64,000 nt of DNA. Source: Tubiluchus corallicola (Eukaryota; Priapulida; Priapulimorpha; Priapulimorphida; Tubiluchidae). The stretch covers positions 1 to 64,000 of the forward strand of contig JAQGDQ010000696.1 of the NCBI GenBank assembly GCA_030141605.1. Direction: 5' to 3'. The position numbers and the translations under genes were made by a program. Positions 1 to 11,188 of this stretch are shown one piece after another (within the stretch, counting starts at the first letter, position 1; the number at the start of each line of letters is the position of its first letter). The notes under the pieces are model-generated. The model was not told the origin of the DNA. It did no database searches and saw only the letters and a program-made list of their open reading frames with translations.

Positions 1-55
<55 letters not shown>

Positions 56-87
56 CTCTCTCCTCTCTCTCTCTAGCTCTCTCCTCT

Positions 88-142
<55 letters not shown>

Positions 143-205
143 GCTCCCTCCTCTCTCTAGCTCCCTCCTCTCTGTCTCTCTCTCCCCTCTCTCTCTTCTC
201 CCTTC

Positions 206-285
<80 letters not shown>

Positions 286-292
286 TTAGTTT
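1..292. repeat. (TC)n microsatellite
   Basis: Nearly pure CT dinucleotide tract, interrupted by a few variants such as tagctccctcctc and by CCTCTC blocks. On the minus strand it lies just downstream of the second COASY exon, so it is an intronic (GA)n tract of that gene. The open frame read through it on the minus strand (Arg-Glu repeats) is only the tract itself. Confidence 0.95.
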
Positions 293-349
293 CTCACATT
301 TATGCTTACGTTCCAAATTCACAACACCTTGTGTATTATGTACACTTAC

Positions 350-1997
350 TCATAAGCATGGGACCATCTGTGACACCAATCGTTAATGACGATCGAGTTC
401 GTAAACAAGCTTCTGTCAAAAGTATTTTATGTCCTATGTGCAATCGGTCAAATGTGCCACCCATTACAGTGTGTTTGTAAACCTTTTCTGACAGAGACGT
501 AGTACCACCTGCATTTAATACAATACAAGCGTAAAATATCAGTTATCAGCAACACAAGCATAAAGTATAAGTCATCAGCAACATTGTGCTTTTACACAGT
601 TTCTAGAATTAACTGGGCTTCTTATATGGCATCCAAGATCTCGCCTAGCTGCTCTGTTTATCTTTCATTAGTAGCATCTTGTGGTATAGTCTTGTATAAT
701 TCAGCAGCACTCTGTGTTAAGCATAGCAAACGTTTAAAGAGTAATATGTAATCAGGAATATCAAGAATTTAAGTCAGAAAGATCTGGTCATTTTAATTCA
801 GATAACTAGGAATGCACCAGATCCCATTTTGCCGGCTCCGGATAGGATCCATTCTATATGAACCAGATTCATTTCCAGATCTACAAATTAATGTAAATGA
901 TATTGCTTAGCCGTTTGTTCATGTGGGGACACTGTCTGTTCATTTTCAGTGCCACTAATGTTTCTTTAAAGTTGATGTTTTGTAATTTTGAACACTTAAT
1001 CCACACTTTAATTCTTTATGTATATATAGTGCATATAGCATAATCTTTATTCGTTTGCACGTAATCTTTACACTGAAAAACTGCCAAACAATATTTTTAG
1101 TAGAAGCACATGGCTCTAAATTTTTAGCAGACATTTTTGCAGCAATAGTGCTATCTTTCTACCCTACTTGCTGCAAGCAAACACAGTATGAACACTGCTG
1201 GTATCGCTTGTGCTACAACCTCGGTGGCAACTAAAACTAAGTGATATATTCGCAAATTTTTGAACATCTTAATAGAAATCCTTCAAATTATTTGAAAAAT
1301 TAAGACTATTCAGCTAATTAAACTGTTATGTACATTTTTTCTTACTAGGACTGATTTTTCCACAACTGGTGCACAATCAGTATTTTTACACATATAAAAT
1401 AGATATACAAACAGTACAAAATCTGACAAACATTTTTACCGACCCCACATCGGATCTGGATGTATTAAAATTACCAGATCTCAGAATCCGGGACACGCAC
1501 ATCCCTACAGAAAACAACATACCTTGTGTATTGTCATCGACATCTGTTGAACTGGAATCAGGATGGTCTTCCAGGGCAGACAAATTAATAGGTACAATCT
1601 TGACTTTTTGACCTTTGGTAAACTTTTGAGCAAGATACTCTACAAAGTCGGCATCCGCATAATGTGGATAATCAGTCAAAATCACATCACAGCAGTTTGA
1701 CAAGCACCAAGATCGTTGATATTTTTTCACATCGGCAAGTAACATTCGCACATCTAAATAATCGCACACACATAATGACTGACTATACAATGAATTCATT
1801 ACTTTCCTTGTTTCGGAGTTGTTTTTTGGTGGAAGGCCATGATGCCTAGCAACTGATGGTGTCGCCAATGCCGGTTCAAAATGAACATACAGTGTCTTCT
1901 CCACATGTTTGGCACTTACACGTAGGAAGTGGTCAAGTTTTTTACATATAGAAGACAGTGGCGTAGAGAGCAATAACAGACCTGTTCTGCAAATCAT
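350..1997 (-). CDS. COASY: COASY, bifunctional coenzyme A synthase, 5' part (two exons)
   Basis: COASY carries out the last two steps of CoA synthesis: phosphopantetheine adenylyltransferase (PPAT), then dephospho-CoA kinase. Coding exon 1 is 1523-1997 and exon 2 is 350-487. The ATG at 1997-1995 opens MICRTGLLLLSTP, which aligns with the N-terminus of animal COASY; TLYVHFEPAL follows. Exon 1 ends in phase 1 at a GTATGT donor. Exon 2 begins after TCTGTCAG and restores the frame (E-K-V-Y-K). It carries the PPAT nucleotide-binding signature GGTFDRLHIGHK with HxGH at residues 175-178, then a GTAAGT donor. About 204 residues are present. The rest of the PPAT domain and the whole kinase domain lie left of the window. 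The N-terminal 158 residues are the poorly conserved linker and targeting part. Identification is firm from motif and order; the exact exon 2 acceptor is chosen by phase. Confidence 0.88.
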
Positions 1998-2259
1998 ACC
2001 TGGAACATACAAACAGATGTAATTTAAATTACACATTATAACTTTACATAGCAGTTTAAGGTAAGACAGTATGCAAAATCAAATTCTGTGTTTGCACATT
2101 ATATTTTACAGGCTGCAGGCTTGCCAGATTCCACAAGAATGATAGTTGTAGATTAAAATGAGTGAAATTGAAACTAGCTTAAATTTAAATCCTGCTAATA
2201 ATTGCTCTTTGAAAGTGAGTAAGGATCAATGTATTACTGAACTGTTGCCAGCTGCTTCA

Positions 2260-2814
2260 TTAAAAGAAAACTGGATGATCGTGTCAACATTAGTTCAGAA
2301 TAAATAATGCTCTAAAATATTGAAAACTACAATAGCTTTTTTTGAATCAAAGCTTAGATTAAATAATAATTACCTCGGATACTCAAATTTCGTTAAACTT
2401 TCAAAGCTATGCGTGGCTCAGTGAATTTACTAAGACTGGCAATGTCACCTTTTTGTCACATGCGCATGGCCGACAAATAGAAGGCGGCACCGTGATAACT
2501 ATGATCATGAACTACTGTGTTAGTTTGTGACGTCATATGGTGTAGAGTCCATTTTCTTGACATCACGCGTTTAAGCAGTACTATAAAACTTACGCAAACG
2601 TGTTTGACGTACAAGGGAAGATGCCTGTTATTGCACAAACTGTGGTTAGTTTCTGACGTAAGCAACAGCTGTGTTTGGTGTCGTTAATTAACTTCCTAAG
2701 CTAATTATTCAAATATAAGAAGCAATTGCTAACTTTTATAGGCAAGAAAATGTATATTTTGGACAGTAAATTAAAATGGAATTGAGCATAAACAATCATC
2801 CAGTTTTCCTTTAA
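2260..2814. mobile_element. MITE family A, copy 1 (TTAA-flanked)
   Basis: A 555-bp element bounded by TTAA at 2260-2263 and 2811-2814. The ends form a terminal inverted repeat: left TTAAAAGAAAACTGGATGAT, right reverse complement TTAAAGGAAAACTGGATGAT. A diverged copy in the opposite orientation lies at 41464-42021. No transposase-like frame is present. TTAA flanks are typical of piggyBac-type target sites, but the family assignment is an inference. Confidence 0.8.
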
Positions 2815-3507
2815 GGTATCTTTCGTGTCTTAAACAGAGTAATAACACGAGGGTGGCAATGTCATACGTAACAATAGTTAACCATGACATGTGTACATTA
2901 ACCTATTAACTACATAAACTATAATCAAGTGAATTGGATTGACATGGCTAATTGATACATGATGCTAGAAGTTGTGTTAAACCACACTAAAAGGAAAAGA
3001 ACACAAAATTTTAGACAATGTAAAATATAGCTCAAAATGACTAAATAACATGAAATGCTAATGTAGTCTAGAAAAATGACTTACCCCTACGTGAAAAGAA
3101 TATTACCCTAGAACTATCAGGTTAGGAACACAAATCTATTTAGCTGACGACGCCGTTAGGGCGAAAGCTCCTGAAAGAAATAATAATTTACTTTAAGACT
3201 ATGAAAGGCATTTTACGTTTTATTCGTGCTAAAAATGAAGGTCTCAGAACAGCTCTCCCATATTTTACACTAGATGTCAAATTTCACTGCTTGCTTAGCA
3301 AATAAAGTTTCTCAACACTGAGCACGATCAATCAGTAGATGTGCAACTGCTCAGAAAATCGCTCCTAGGCAATTTCATCTGCCAAACTGCCAGTTTATTA
3401 CTGACTTATTTTACTGATATAGTAATGAAACTTTTAACATATCACAACGATTTTATTCATGGCACTACAGCACCCAAATCATAGTCTTTCTTTAGCTATG
3501 TCTATGT

Positions 3508-4420
3508 TTGTGAGGTGGGGAAGTTTTTGCTGCGGCACATTTAAAGTCGCAAATGGTGTACGGCAGGGTGCAAAAATGTCACCCATACTATTTAATTTAT
3601 ATTTCAGAGACTTGGAGTTATGACCTCACATCTACCGGTCTAGGTTGTCAGATAGGTGGTACTTACATAAATCACCTTTATTTGCTGATGATGGATGTTT
3701 ACTAGCATCCACTACCACGGCTTTACAAACTTTAGTTGATATGTATGTTGAATACACAAATAGTCATGACATAGTAATAAATGTCGACAAGACTAAACTT
3801 TTAACAAATTACACGCCCAACCAGCATGTGTGGGTTCAATTTCGGTTCACTTGAGGTAGCCGGTACAATAATTATACCATGTGAAACAGAAAAATATCTT
3901 GGACATATTATCACCAGAGATAATAAAGATGATATAGATATTATCAGACAACAAAGTCTTTTTTTATGCTAGAGCGAACCGTATTCATTATTGTTCACCT
4001 CATGGCAAAACTAATCTATTCAACTCTTATTGTAATTCTTTCTACGGTATGGCCACCTAGCGGCATTTTTATAACTACAGTGTGAGCAAACTTAAAGTAG
4101 CTCACAATATTTCTAAACGCAAACTTTTCGACTACCCATATGATTATAGTTCTAGGACCATTTCAGTAGACCACGATGTTTTATACTTTGATGTAATACA
4201 TAGGAAAACTGCATACAGTTTATACAGTACAGTAACACAAAGCTCAAATCTTCTTATAAAAGCAGTGAATAACAGTGACGCACTTTACACTTCAGACATA
4301 AGAGACCAATGGAGAAAGTATTATGTAGAAATTATGGGTGACGATTCATATAGATATATATATATATTGTACTGTTATTTTATATATATATATGTATTAA
4401 TTTGTATATGTTGGGAGAAG
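3508..4420 (+). mobile_element. Non-LTR retrotransposon remnant (RT thumb and C-terminus)
   Basis: Frameshifted reverse-transcriptase remnant. Visible in order are VANGVRQGAKMSPILFNLYF (RT block before the catalytic box), the catalytic-box variant FADDG near 3680, VDKTKLL, KYLGHIITRDNKDD near 3890, and the C-terminal stretch WRHFYNY..SKLKVAHN..RDQWRKYYV ending near 4330. At least three frame changes and in-frame stops show it is dead. The catalytic aspartate pair is kept. It resembles the LINE at 52850-53935. An AT-rich tail follows. Confidence 0.8.
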
Positions 4421-4689
4421 GGGTTATAATTATTGTATGTCTTGTAAGTATTGTATGTTATGTATTTTATGAACCTAATTCGAACTAAAGAGTTAAATCA
4501 AATCTATGTTACATTTTAAAGACTCCACATCATTCATTCACAAGACAATTATAAACTTGCATCGTATAATCAACATCACATCATAGCTAGTGTAATGTAA
4601 ATATTAGTAATTACTAAATTTGATTTTGCCTAAATCTACCAAATCATATATTGGATGGACAGTATGGCAGAGGATTGCTACTGAAGTGT

Positions 4690-5040
4690 AACTGTTTCAC
4701 TGTTTATTTTTCAAAGCATTCAAGGACTCAACATCCACAACCCTAACTTGGTACGGTAAGACAGATCTTTAAAACCAGGTATCAGTTTGGTTGCTGATTG
4801 TTGCACAGCTTCAATTTATTTTTTCAAACTTATATCCTGAGAAGACCAAATACTGTGCCCATATTACACAACTGGGGGGTTAAGTCCACATAACAATTTA
4901 CTATAGTGTCCTTGGGAAGGTAAAACCTAAGAATAAGAAAAACTAAAATACCATATTAGCTTTCGAAACAATTTGTCCAATATGTATTTAAAGAAGAGAT
5001 TGCTATCCATTAATAAGCCAAGATCGCTCAGACAATCAAC
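4690..5040 (-). mobile_element. CR1-like LINE remnant (RT C-terminal part)
   Basis: Reading the minus strand gives DLGLLMDSNLFFKYIL, then YGHSIWSS..IEAVQQSATKLIPGFKDLSYRTKLG. This is the usual order of conserved words at the C-terminal side of CR1/L2-type reverse transcriptases (DLGV..D, Y..VWSP, IE.VQRRATKL, L..L.Y..RL). Several frame shifts and stops interrupt it. Confidence 0.7.
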
Positions 5041-5194
5041 TTCATGCAAGATGTGGTCCACTATGTTAGGGTTTTCACTACTCATACGATAAGTTCTGTT
5101 ATTTACCTTGTAAAGGGAGGAAGTACATCATCTTCCATTACTGCCAGTTTAGTGTCTCATCTTAGAAAATTATTCTTCACAGTGAGCTACATTC

Positions 5195-5465
5195 AGGAAA
5201 CAGCCTTACTTGCGTGTTTACTGATGAAGAAGTTAATGTACGATTTGCCAGCCGAACTGACACAGTAATCAGCTCAACAGAAATCACAGAGAATGTAATT
5301 AATGATGCTATTTCTCATCTCAGAACTGACTCGGCAATGGGACCAGATCAGTTTCATCCCTTCGCAATAAAGCAGCTTAAGACAATGCTAGCAACTGCGC
5401 TTAAGATGATATTTCAAAAATCACTTGATGAAGGGAAAGTACCTTGCCCATGGAAACTCAGTTAA
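5195..5465 (+). mobile_element. LINE remnant (RT N-terminal part)
   Basis: A short open stretch reads TENVINDAISHLRTDSAMGPDQFHPFAIKQL followed by WKLS. This matches the conserved K-x-x-G-P-D-x-I/F-x-P block near the start of CR1/jockey-type reverse transcriptases. It ends abruptly at a stop after WKLS, where intact elements would continue with the PIFKKG and NYRPIS blocks. It is on the opposite strand to its 5' neighbour, so it is a separate insertion. Confidence 0.65.
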
Positions 5466-5689
5466 TTTTGATGCTGTATATTGAACGAGTCAATGTGTAT
5501 CTCAATTAATAATATTCATAATTATACTAATTAATATAAAATTTTGCAAACTATAGTCAATAATTATAGTACCTATTTCTGCTAGCAAGTATCATTGGGC
5601 AGCTAAAATATCACACAGTTTGATTAATAATATAATTGCAATTGTCGATCTGTATCTCATAATAGCTAGTATAACTAAATAGCAGTACA

Positions 5690-5694
<5 letters not shown>

Positions 5695-5729
<35 letters not shown>

Positions 5730-5752
5730 TGTGTGTGTGTATGTATGTATGA
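5695..5752. repeat. (TA)n(GT)n microsatellite
   Basis: About 30 bp of pure TA followed by GT and GTAT repeats. Confidence 0.95.
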
Positions 5753-5839
5753 TAGCAAACTATAGTTCTACCTGTATATAATTTTCTTTTTGTACTAGCC
5801 AATGTATGTAATGTTAATACCATATTTGCGCAATAAATT

Positions 5840-6063
5840 GAATTGAATTATAATTGATGTTTCGTATCAATCTGACAAAACTACAACCTGGTCATTATTT
5901 TGCTAATAATCTACGAGGTACTGGATATAAAGTTATTAAGCCCAGATGCAGAAACAGGAATAGGTTTATGTTCAGGACTATCAATGACCAGAATTCATTA
6001 AATACTAAGGTATGGTGTGCCACTAATGTTTCACACTTTAAGACACAACTGGATCAGTATTGA
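5840..6063 (+). mobile_element. LINE C-terminal fragment
   Basis: An open stretch ends with RNRNRFMFRTINDQNSL, then SHFKTQLDQY and a stop. This follows the pattern F..R.VNDWNSLP..V..A.....FK..LD.. seen at the extreme C-terminus of CR1/L2-type ORF2 proteins. The similarity is shorter and weaker than in the fragments at 6880 and 47457. Confidence 0.45.
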
Positions 6064-6561
6064 AAGACCATCCTGAAATGTAGCACGGCCCATTTCACCA
6101 TGAATGGACCTTATTGGCGGAAAATTAAAGACTCCCACTTGATTATACACCACAATGGCATAATATTAACAGTTATACTGTTTAACCGGATCCACAATGT
6201 TATATATACAATTAAGTATTGCAACCATGGGCAAAAAGCTATTAGCTTCGCCCTGATCATCGAAGGAAGGTATTTAAGACAGTGAATACACTGAAAAGCC
6301 TTTATCACAGTACTAGTAAAATAAAGCTAAATAAAGACTAGACAGTAGACACGTGCAAACGTAAACACTTGACCACATGCTCATGGCAAGTTAACCAATC
6401 ATGGACAGCAAAGAGCATAAAGAAAAAAGTTGATGTTGAAATTCAGAACAAGAGTCTTTTCTCAGCGAAACTTGATGGCGGTATCCACGTGTCTGTAAAA
6501 ACTGGAAGTAAGACTTACATGAAAAGTGCAAAAATTCATAGACAAATCAAACAAAATAGTG

Positions 6562-9500
6562 ATGAATATGGTTATTGCAGATCTTAATCAGCTTAATAAC
6601 TTTTTGGCCGATAAAAGTTATTTAGATGGGTACGAAACACATCTTTTCTTGACTGCTTGTACAATAATCCAAAAATAGTCTGTTTTCGTGTTAACTGACA
6701 AGCACATTAGACTGGAGCGTATTTCTAAGAAGCTGGATATTATATATAGCTTCAAATTTATTTATTCTGTTGTAACATTATTAACGATAATTTACAATAA
6801 TCCACAACTGATGGGGATTTAGTATATTTTGCTATTGATCCCACTACTTTTCCAAGTGTACTGTAAAAACTAAAAATTTGAGAAGCCACCACCAGTGGAG
6901 GACTTCATACCACAACTAAGGGTTGCTGGTCCCAAGAAGGCCTGTTAGGATCAGTGTATTTTCTGTGTGATTTTTGCAGTGTTTATTTAAAGGAGCCTTG
7001 AATTGGGTGGACTGGACTACATGAGAAGGCAGGTTATTCCAGGTGTTAGCTACTCTATGGGGGAATACATCTTTCCTTTTGTTCTATCTTCCATTCAGCC
7101 TTGTTTTGAGCAGTTTAAATGAGTGTCCTCTTGTTCTTTGTGTCTTTGATGTTTATACATCTGTCCAAATGTAGTCTATCTATCAATAAGAATAGCTATA
7201 ATTATAATGTGGTCTTGGTACTTTGTCCTGCCAAAGAAATGTGATATTAAAATGCATGTTAATGAGATACAATGCTAGTGTCTATACTTTGCCATCACAA
7301 TGTGTGCTTCTTACACTGCAGTCAAAAATCATTAAGCCTGTGAGAATAATTGTTGATCATTTTCAGATATCAGCCAAAACAAGCAGATGTAGCACAATTT
7401 AGATCTCTGTCAGGACCGCCACAAGCTTCACTCTGTCATGCATTGAGGTGGTACAACCACATCAAATCATATGAAAGAGATTTTTCAAGGTAAAAGTACA
7501 AGTGGTTGTGTAAAAAATCTATTGATTATTGCAGTCGTTATCAGTTGAATTGAATTAGAATTAATCTGAACATTTAAATCCGAGTCTGTCGATGTTGCAA
7601 ACAGAATCAGCAACAAAACAAATGAACGATTTTGCATTTTATTTGACTTGGCCACTTTTACTTATTCATTTTTGGATCAGCTCTTCATTTCCCAAAATGT
7701 GGTTAAATTCATACCACAAAATTCTGTTAAACATTTTATCCAAACCGCAAGTAACATTAAAAAGATGAAAGCTAAATAGGAATCATCAACTTTGGTTATA
7801 AAGCTTGCTTGCATTGTGACAACTTTGCTGCGTCTCACCTTTAAAGGGATTTGCACTTTCCTTCCTGAGTTTCCTTTTAATCATTTTTAGGATTAATTAT
7901 ATGTGATAAATTCTTCTTCATATTTATTTTGCATTGCATCATATTTATTGTAATACTTGCTCTACCAATGAAACATCATGCTGGAATCTGATTTGTAAAG
8001 AGTCCTAAATAAAAAATAGAATTGTATATCTAAAAGCTATATGAAAATTAAAATTTAAATGTTTGTAACTAGGCTACTCTATGATTGTATTTTCATTCTG
8101 AAATATGCATGTTGGTCAATTACAGTCTGCCTGGTGAAGCTGTTGAAAGCAGTGCTGCTGAGGTTTCAGATGAAGAGGTTGACTTGTTTGCATCTGATGA
8201 AGAAGAAGAGGTATAAAACTATCTTTCTTTTAACAGCATGAGGCCTAAATTTTGAAGTGTTTAATCACGTAGTAGAATCTACAGAAATTCTTTGCTGTTG
8301 CGTAACTATCTTAATTTGCTGAAAAATTTTGAGCCACAGCTCAGTCATGTAGTTCACTTACAATCATGTAGGGAGGGAGGAAGGGAAAAAGCGAGAGAGA
8401 GAGAGAAGTGGGGGGGGGGGGTGGATGGAGGCTAGTTACAAAATTTCAACACTGTGTACATTAGCTTGCTTTCCAACTGTTATTAGTCATGTGTACAGTT
8501 TCACATTTAAGAATTTGCTTTCAATTTAATTAATTTTACTCCTCTGCATATTTCAGGATGAAGAAACAGCCAGACTTCGAGAAGAACGCCTAGCGGCCTA
8601 TGCCGAGAAGAAGAAAAAAAGTAAGTTTTGTCTCATTTAACTGTTATGTGTATTACTTAAGTAAAAATTTATATGTAATTTGTTCTCAATTAGAAGTGCA
8701 TAAAGGAGACTAGGCTTGGTGGATTAAATACCCGTCGGCCTGCTTGCATTTGTGTTTCATGCCTGTAAATCCAGCCTTCGAGGTTACCCAAACTTCTAGT
8801 TCTGGGTTTCTGTTTACTTAACAAGTGCCTGGCAATTCTGCAATATTGCTGGCATCGAATGCAAAATAATCATATAGTGAAAAGACTGCCGTAATTTAGT
8901 TTGTGGGTACATAAATTTCACAGTAAATGAAGTAGCCCTCCACACAGCTTTTTATATTATGCATTGAAAGTCTTATTGTACTGTGCTCAGAAAGATTAAA
9001 TTAGCAAAAATAAAGCCATTGCCAAGCTAACTTAAAAATATTAACAACCCTACACGTTAGTCATTTTACAAATGTCTAGCAGCAAAAATAAAGCCATTGC
9101 CAAGCTAACTTATTAACAATCCTACAAATTAGTCATTTCACAAATGTCTAGCAAAGATGTGAGATAAAAAGTCTCATCTTTTCTATAGTGCATTGAAATT
9201 TATCAGAGCCAGTTTACTTGTGAACATTTCTAGTGAACATTCAAAAACATTCATCTTTGTTTAAGCACTGCAGATGAAAATGTTACTATATAATTCGACT
9301 ACAATTTGTGAAGGTTTGGTTGCTATCCGTAAAAGTAAACTTTTAGTAAATAAGTTGGTAAACACAGATGATTATGTTTGCAAAACAGAACTGGCTTACT
9401 TTTATTGCTAAGGTTAGTCAGTCAGGGCATTGAAACATTTAATAATTTTATCTATTAATAATCAAGATAGTTTCTATCGTTCAAAGTAATTTATTGTGTT

Positions 9501-11188
9501 GCTATCATTTTGCTTGAAAAATCGACTCATTAACATAACCTAACAACCATTATAGTAAATGCAAATGTAACACTTGTGAAGTTTTGGCGGTATTTGTCTT
9601 GCATTATGTGAACTGATTAAGCTTACGCATTAGAATAATTCTGTAATTTGTCATGACCGTAGCTATTAAACGTTCGATAAAATACGAATGATTTTATAGA
9701 TTAGTTTGCTAGTAACTATTTCAACACTGTGCTGCCATCTATAGCTCGTTTTACAATTGCCATGCTCATAGTACTGTTGCCTTTCGAACAAAATACTTCA
9801 ACTTTGGCATTGCATTTTAGATGCAAAAAATTTCTGAGTAATGGTGCAGCAACTTAGCAATAAAAATTCTTATTTAATTATTTATAATTAGTTAGTATAA
9901 AGAATGTAATTCATCATGTTTCTATTGTAAGCTTATTGTTTAATTTATGACAAAGAATAATGCCCTTAGCCACTTACAGTGTCACAAAATGTGTCTTAAT
10001 TGTTTAATCTGGAAAAATAATAGAATATAACTTTCAGAGCCTGGTGTAGTAGCCAAATCTAATATTATTCTGGATGTGAAACCATGGGATGACGAAACTG
10101 ACATGGCAGAAATGGAAAGGTTAGTGCGATCTGTAGAAGCTGACGGCTTGCTATGGGGTGCTTCCAAACTTGTACCTCTTGCTTATGGCATAAAGAAACT
10201 CCAGATTAGCTGTGTTGTGGAAGATGACAAGGTAAACAAAATTTAGTTGATTTACTTCATTATAATTTGACATGAATATATATACTGCTGCACTTCCTAT
10301 ATGCTGTATAGGCCAAACTTCTTGAGCATAAAGTAATAAGCGATGTTAATACTGAGTTTTAGTCAACCTGATTCTATTTGCCATTCGTGTGCTTGCAAAA
10401 ATCGTCCATAAGCTTTTCTAGTTATTCACATATCATGAAGATCATTTTGATACCAAGCTCATCACTCTCTGTTATTTCTAAGCTGAGATAATCCATGTTA
10501 AAGTTGAGGTGCACTCTTCTCACTGAAAAACATAACATTGAAAAAATCGCAGTTAAAGTTAACCATTGTTTTTTGTTGCATTTCTACAAAACACTTAACA
10601 ACCGCACAACAGAAAAAAACCAAAGCAAAATGACTGCTTCCACGTGCTACTATGAAGTTACTGCATTACTAGTTTCTAGCCAGAAAAAGTGGGTACGGGG
10701 TTATAAAATTAGATTTTTGTTTTTTAAACATTTTCTTGATAATTAGATGCTAGAATATGAAAGTCCAATATATTTGGTATTTGTTTTTTTATAAAAAAAA
10801 ACAAAAAAATAATATTGATCAAATTTTTGGTGCATTCTACTTTGAAGCATCGTAATGCGGTATGCCAACTTATGGATGGTTTGCAAGCACACATGTGATA
10901 ATGAATAAAATGCTTTGTTATTAATAGCTCCTAATTCAATGCAATAGTATGTGCCCGTCATTTTGTTTACTGTGGCTTCAATTTTGTATTGTAAGCAGCT
11001 GAAGATGAAGAGAGAAGATTTTGAACCTAGATAGCTTATGATTATTGTAGTTCCCTCCATTGCATACAGTCTTAACCATCAACTCATTGCTGTTATTACA
11101 GATTGGCACAGATTTTCTGGAAGAAACACTTTCAGCATTTGAAGATCACATACAATCAGTGGATGTAGCAGCATTTAACAAAATCTAA
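6562..11188 (+). CDS. EEF1B: EEF1B, elongation factor 1-beta (guanine nucleotide exchange subunit)
   Basis: Subunit of the cytosolic eEF1B complex that recharges eEF1A with GTP. Exons: 6562-6629, 7367-7489, 8126-8210, 8557-8620, 10038-10231, 11102-11188; all junctions are GT-AG and phases match. The product is 206 aa from ATG 6562, or 204 from the in-frame ATG at 6568; an in-frame stop at 6520 lies upstream. The N-terminal GST-C-like part has [13 protein letters not shown] and [15 protein letters not shown]. An acidic hinge follows with [10 protein letters not shown], the usual casein kinase II type site, then [16 protein letters not shown]. The exchange domain starts near residue 115 with [16 protein letters not shown], continues [13 protein letters not shown], and ends DVAAFNKI at the stop. 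Length is slightly short of the usual 205-225. The start choice is the only real uncertainty. Confidence 0.95.
6880..7165 (-). mobile_element. LINE C-terminal fragment in EEF1B intron 1
   Basis: The minus strand encodes [15 protein letters not shown], a stop, then [20 protein letters not shown] and [12 protein letters not shown]. These are the terminal words of CR1/L2-type ORF2 proteins (R.RGH..KL.K.R, F..RV.N.WN.LP..VV, FK..LD). Frame shifts and a stop mark it as dead. It lies antisense in the first intron of EEF1B. Confidence 0.75.
9003..9153. repeat. Tandem duplication, ~78-bp unit
   Basis: Copy 1 (9003-9080) and copy 2 (9081-9153) both begin agcaaaaataaagccattgc and end caaatgtctagca. 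They differ by a short indel and a few substitutions. The array lies in EEF1B intron 4. Confidence 0.85.
10391..10888. mobile_element. MITE family B, copy 1
   Basis: A 498-bp element in EEF1B intron 5. The left end gcttgcaaaaatcgtccata and the reverse complement of the right end, gcttgcaaaccatccataag, form a terminal inverted repeat of about 25 bp. An inverted, diverged copy lies at 13887-14495 in an ANKRD28 intron. Internal similarity includes ggtgcattctactttgaagc here, which matches the reverse complement of the second copy. The 83-residue open frame inside has no recognisable domain. Confidence 0.75.

Noticed and set aside
140-322. 60-residue Arg-Glu repeat protein frame (minus)
   Set aside because: It is the translation of the (TC)n microsatellite; no independent support for a gene.
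3645-4429. Small host genes in the open frames at 3645-3854 and 4082-4429
   Set aside because: Both are pieces of one frameshifted reverse transcriptase.
8700-8840. Additional tRNA-derived SINE in EEF1B intron 4
   Set aside because: It has tRNA-like words (ggcttggtggatt, ccttcgaggttacc), but neither the A box nor the B box fits the consensus well enough.
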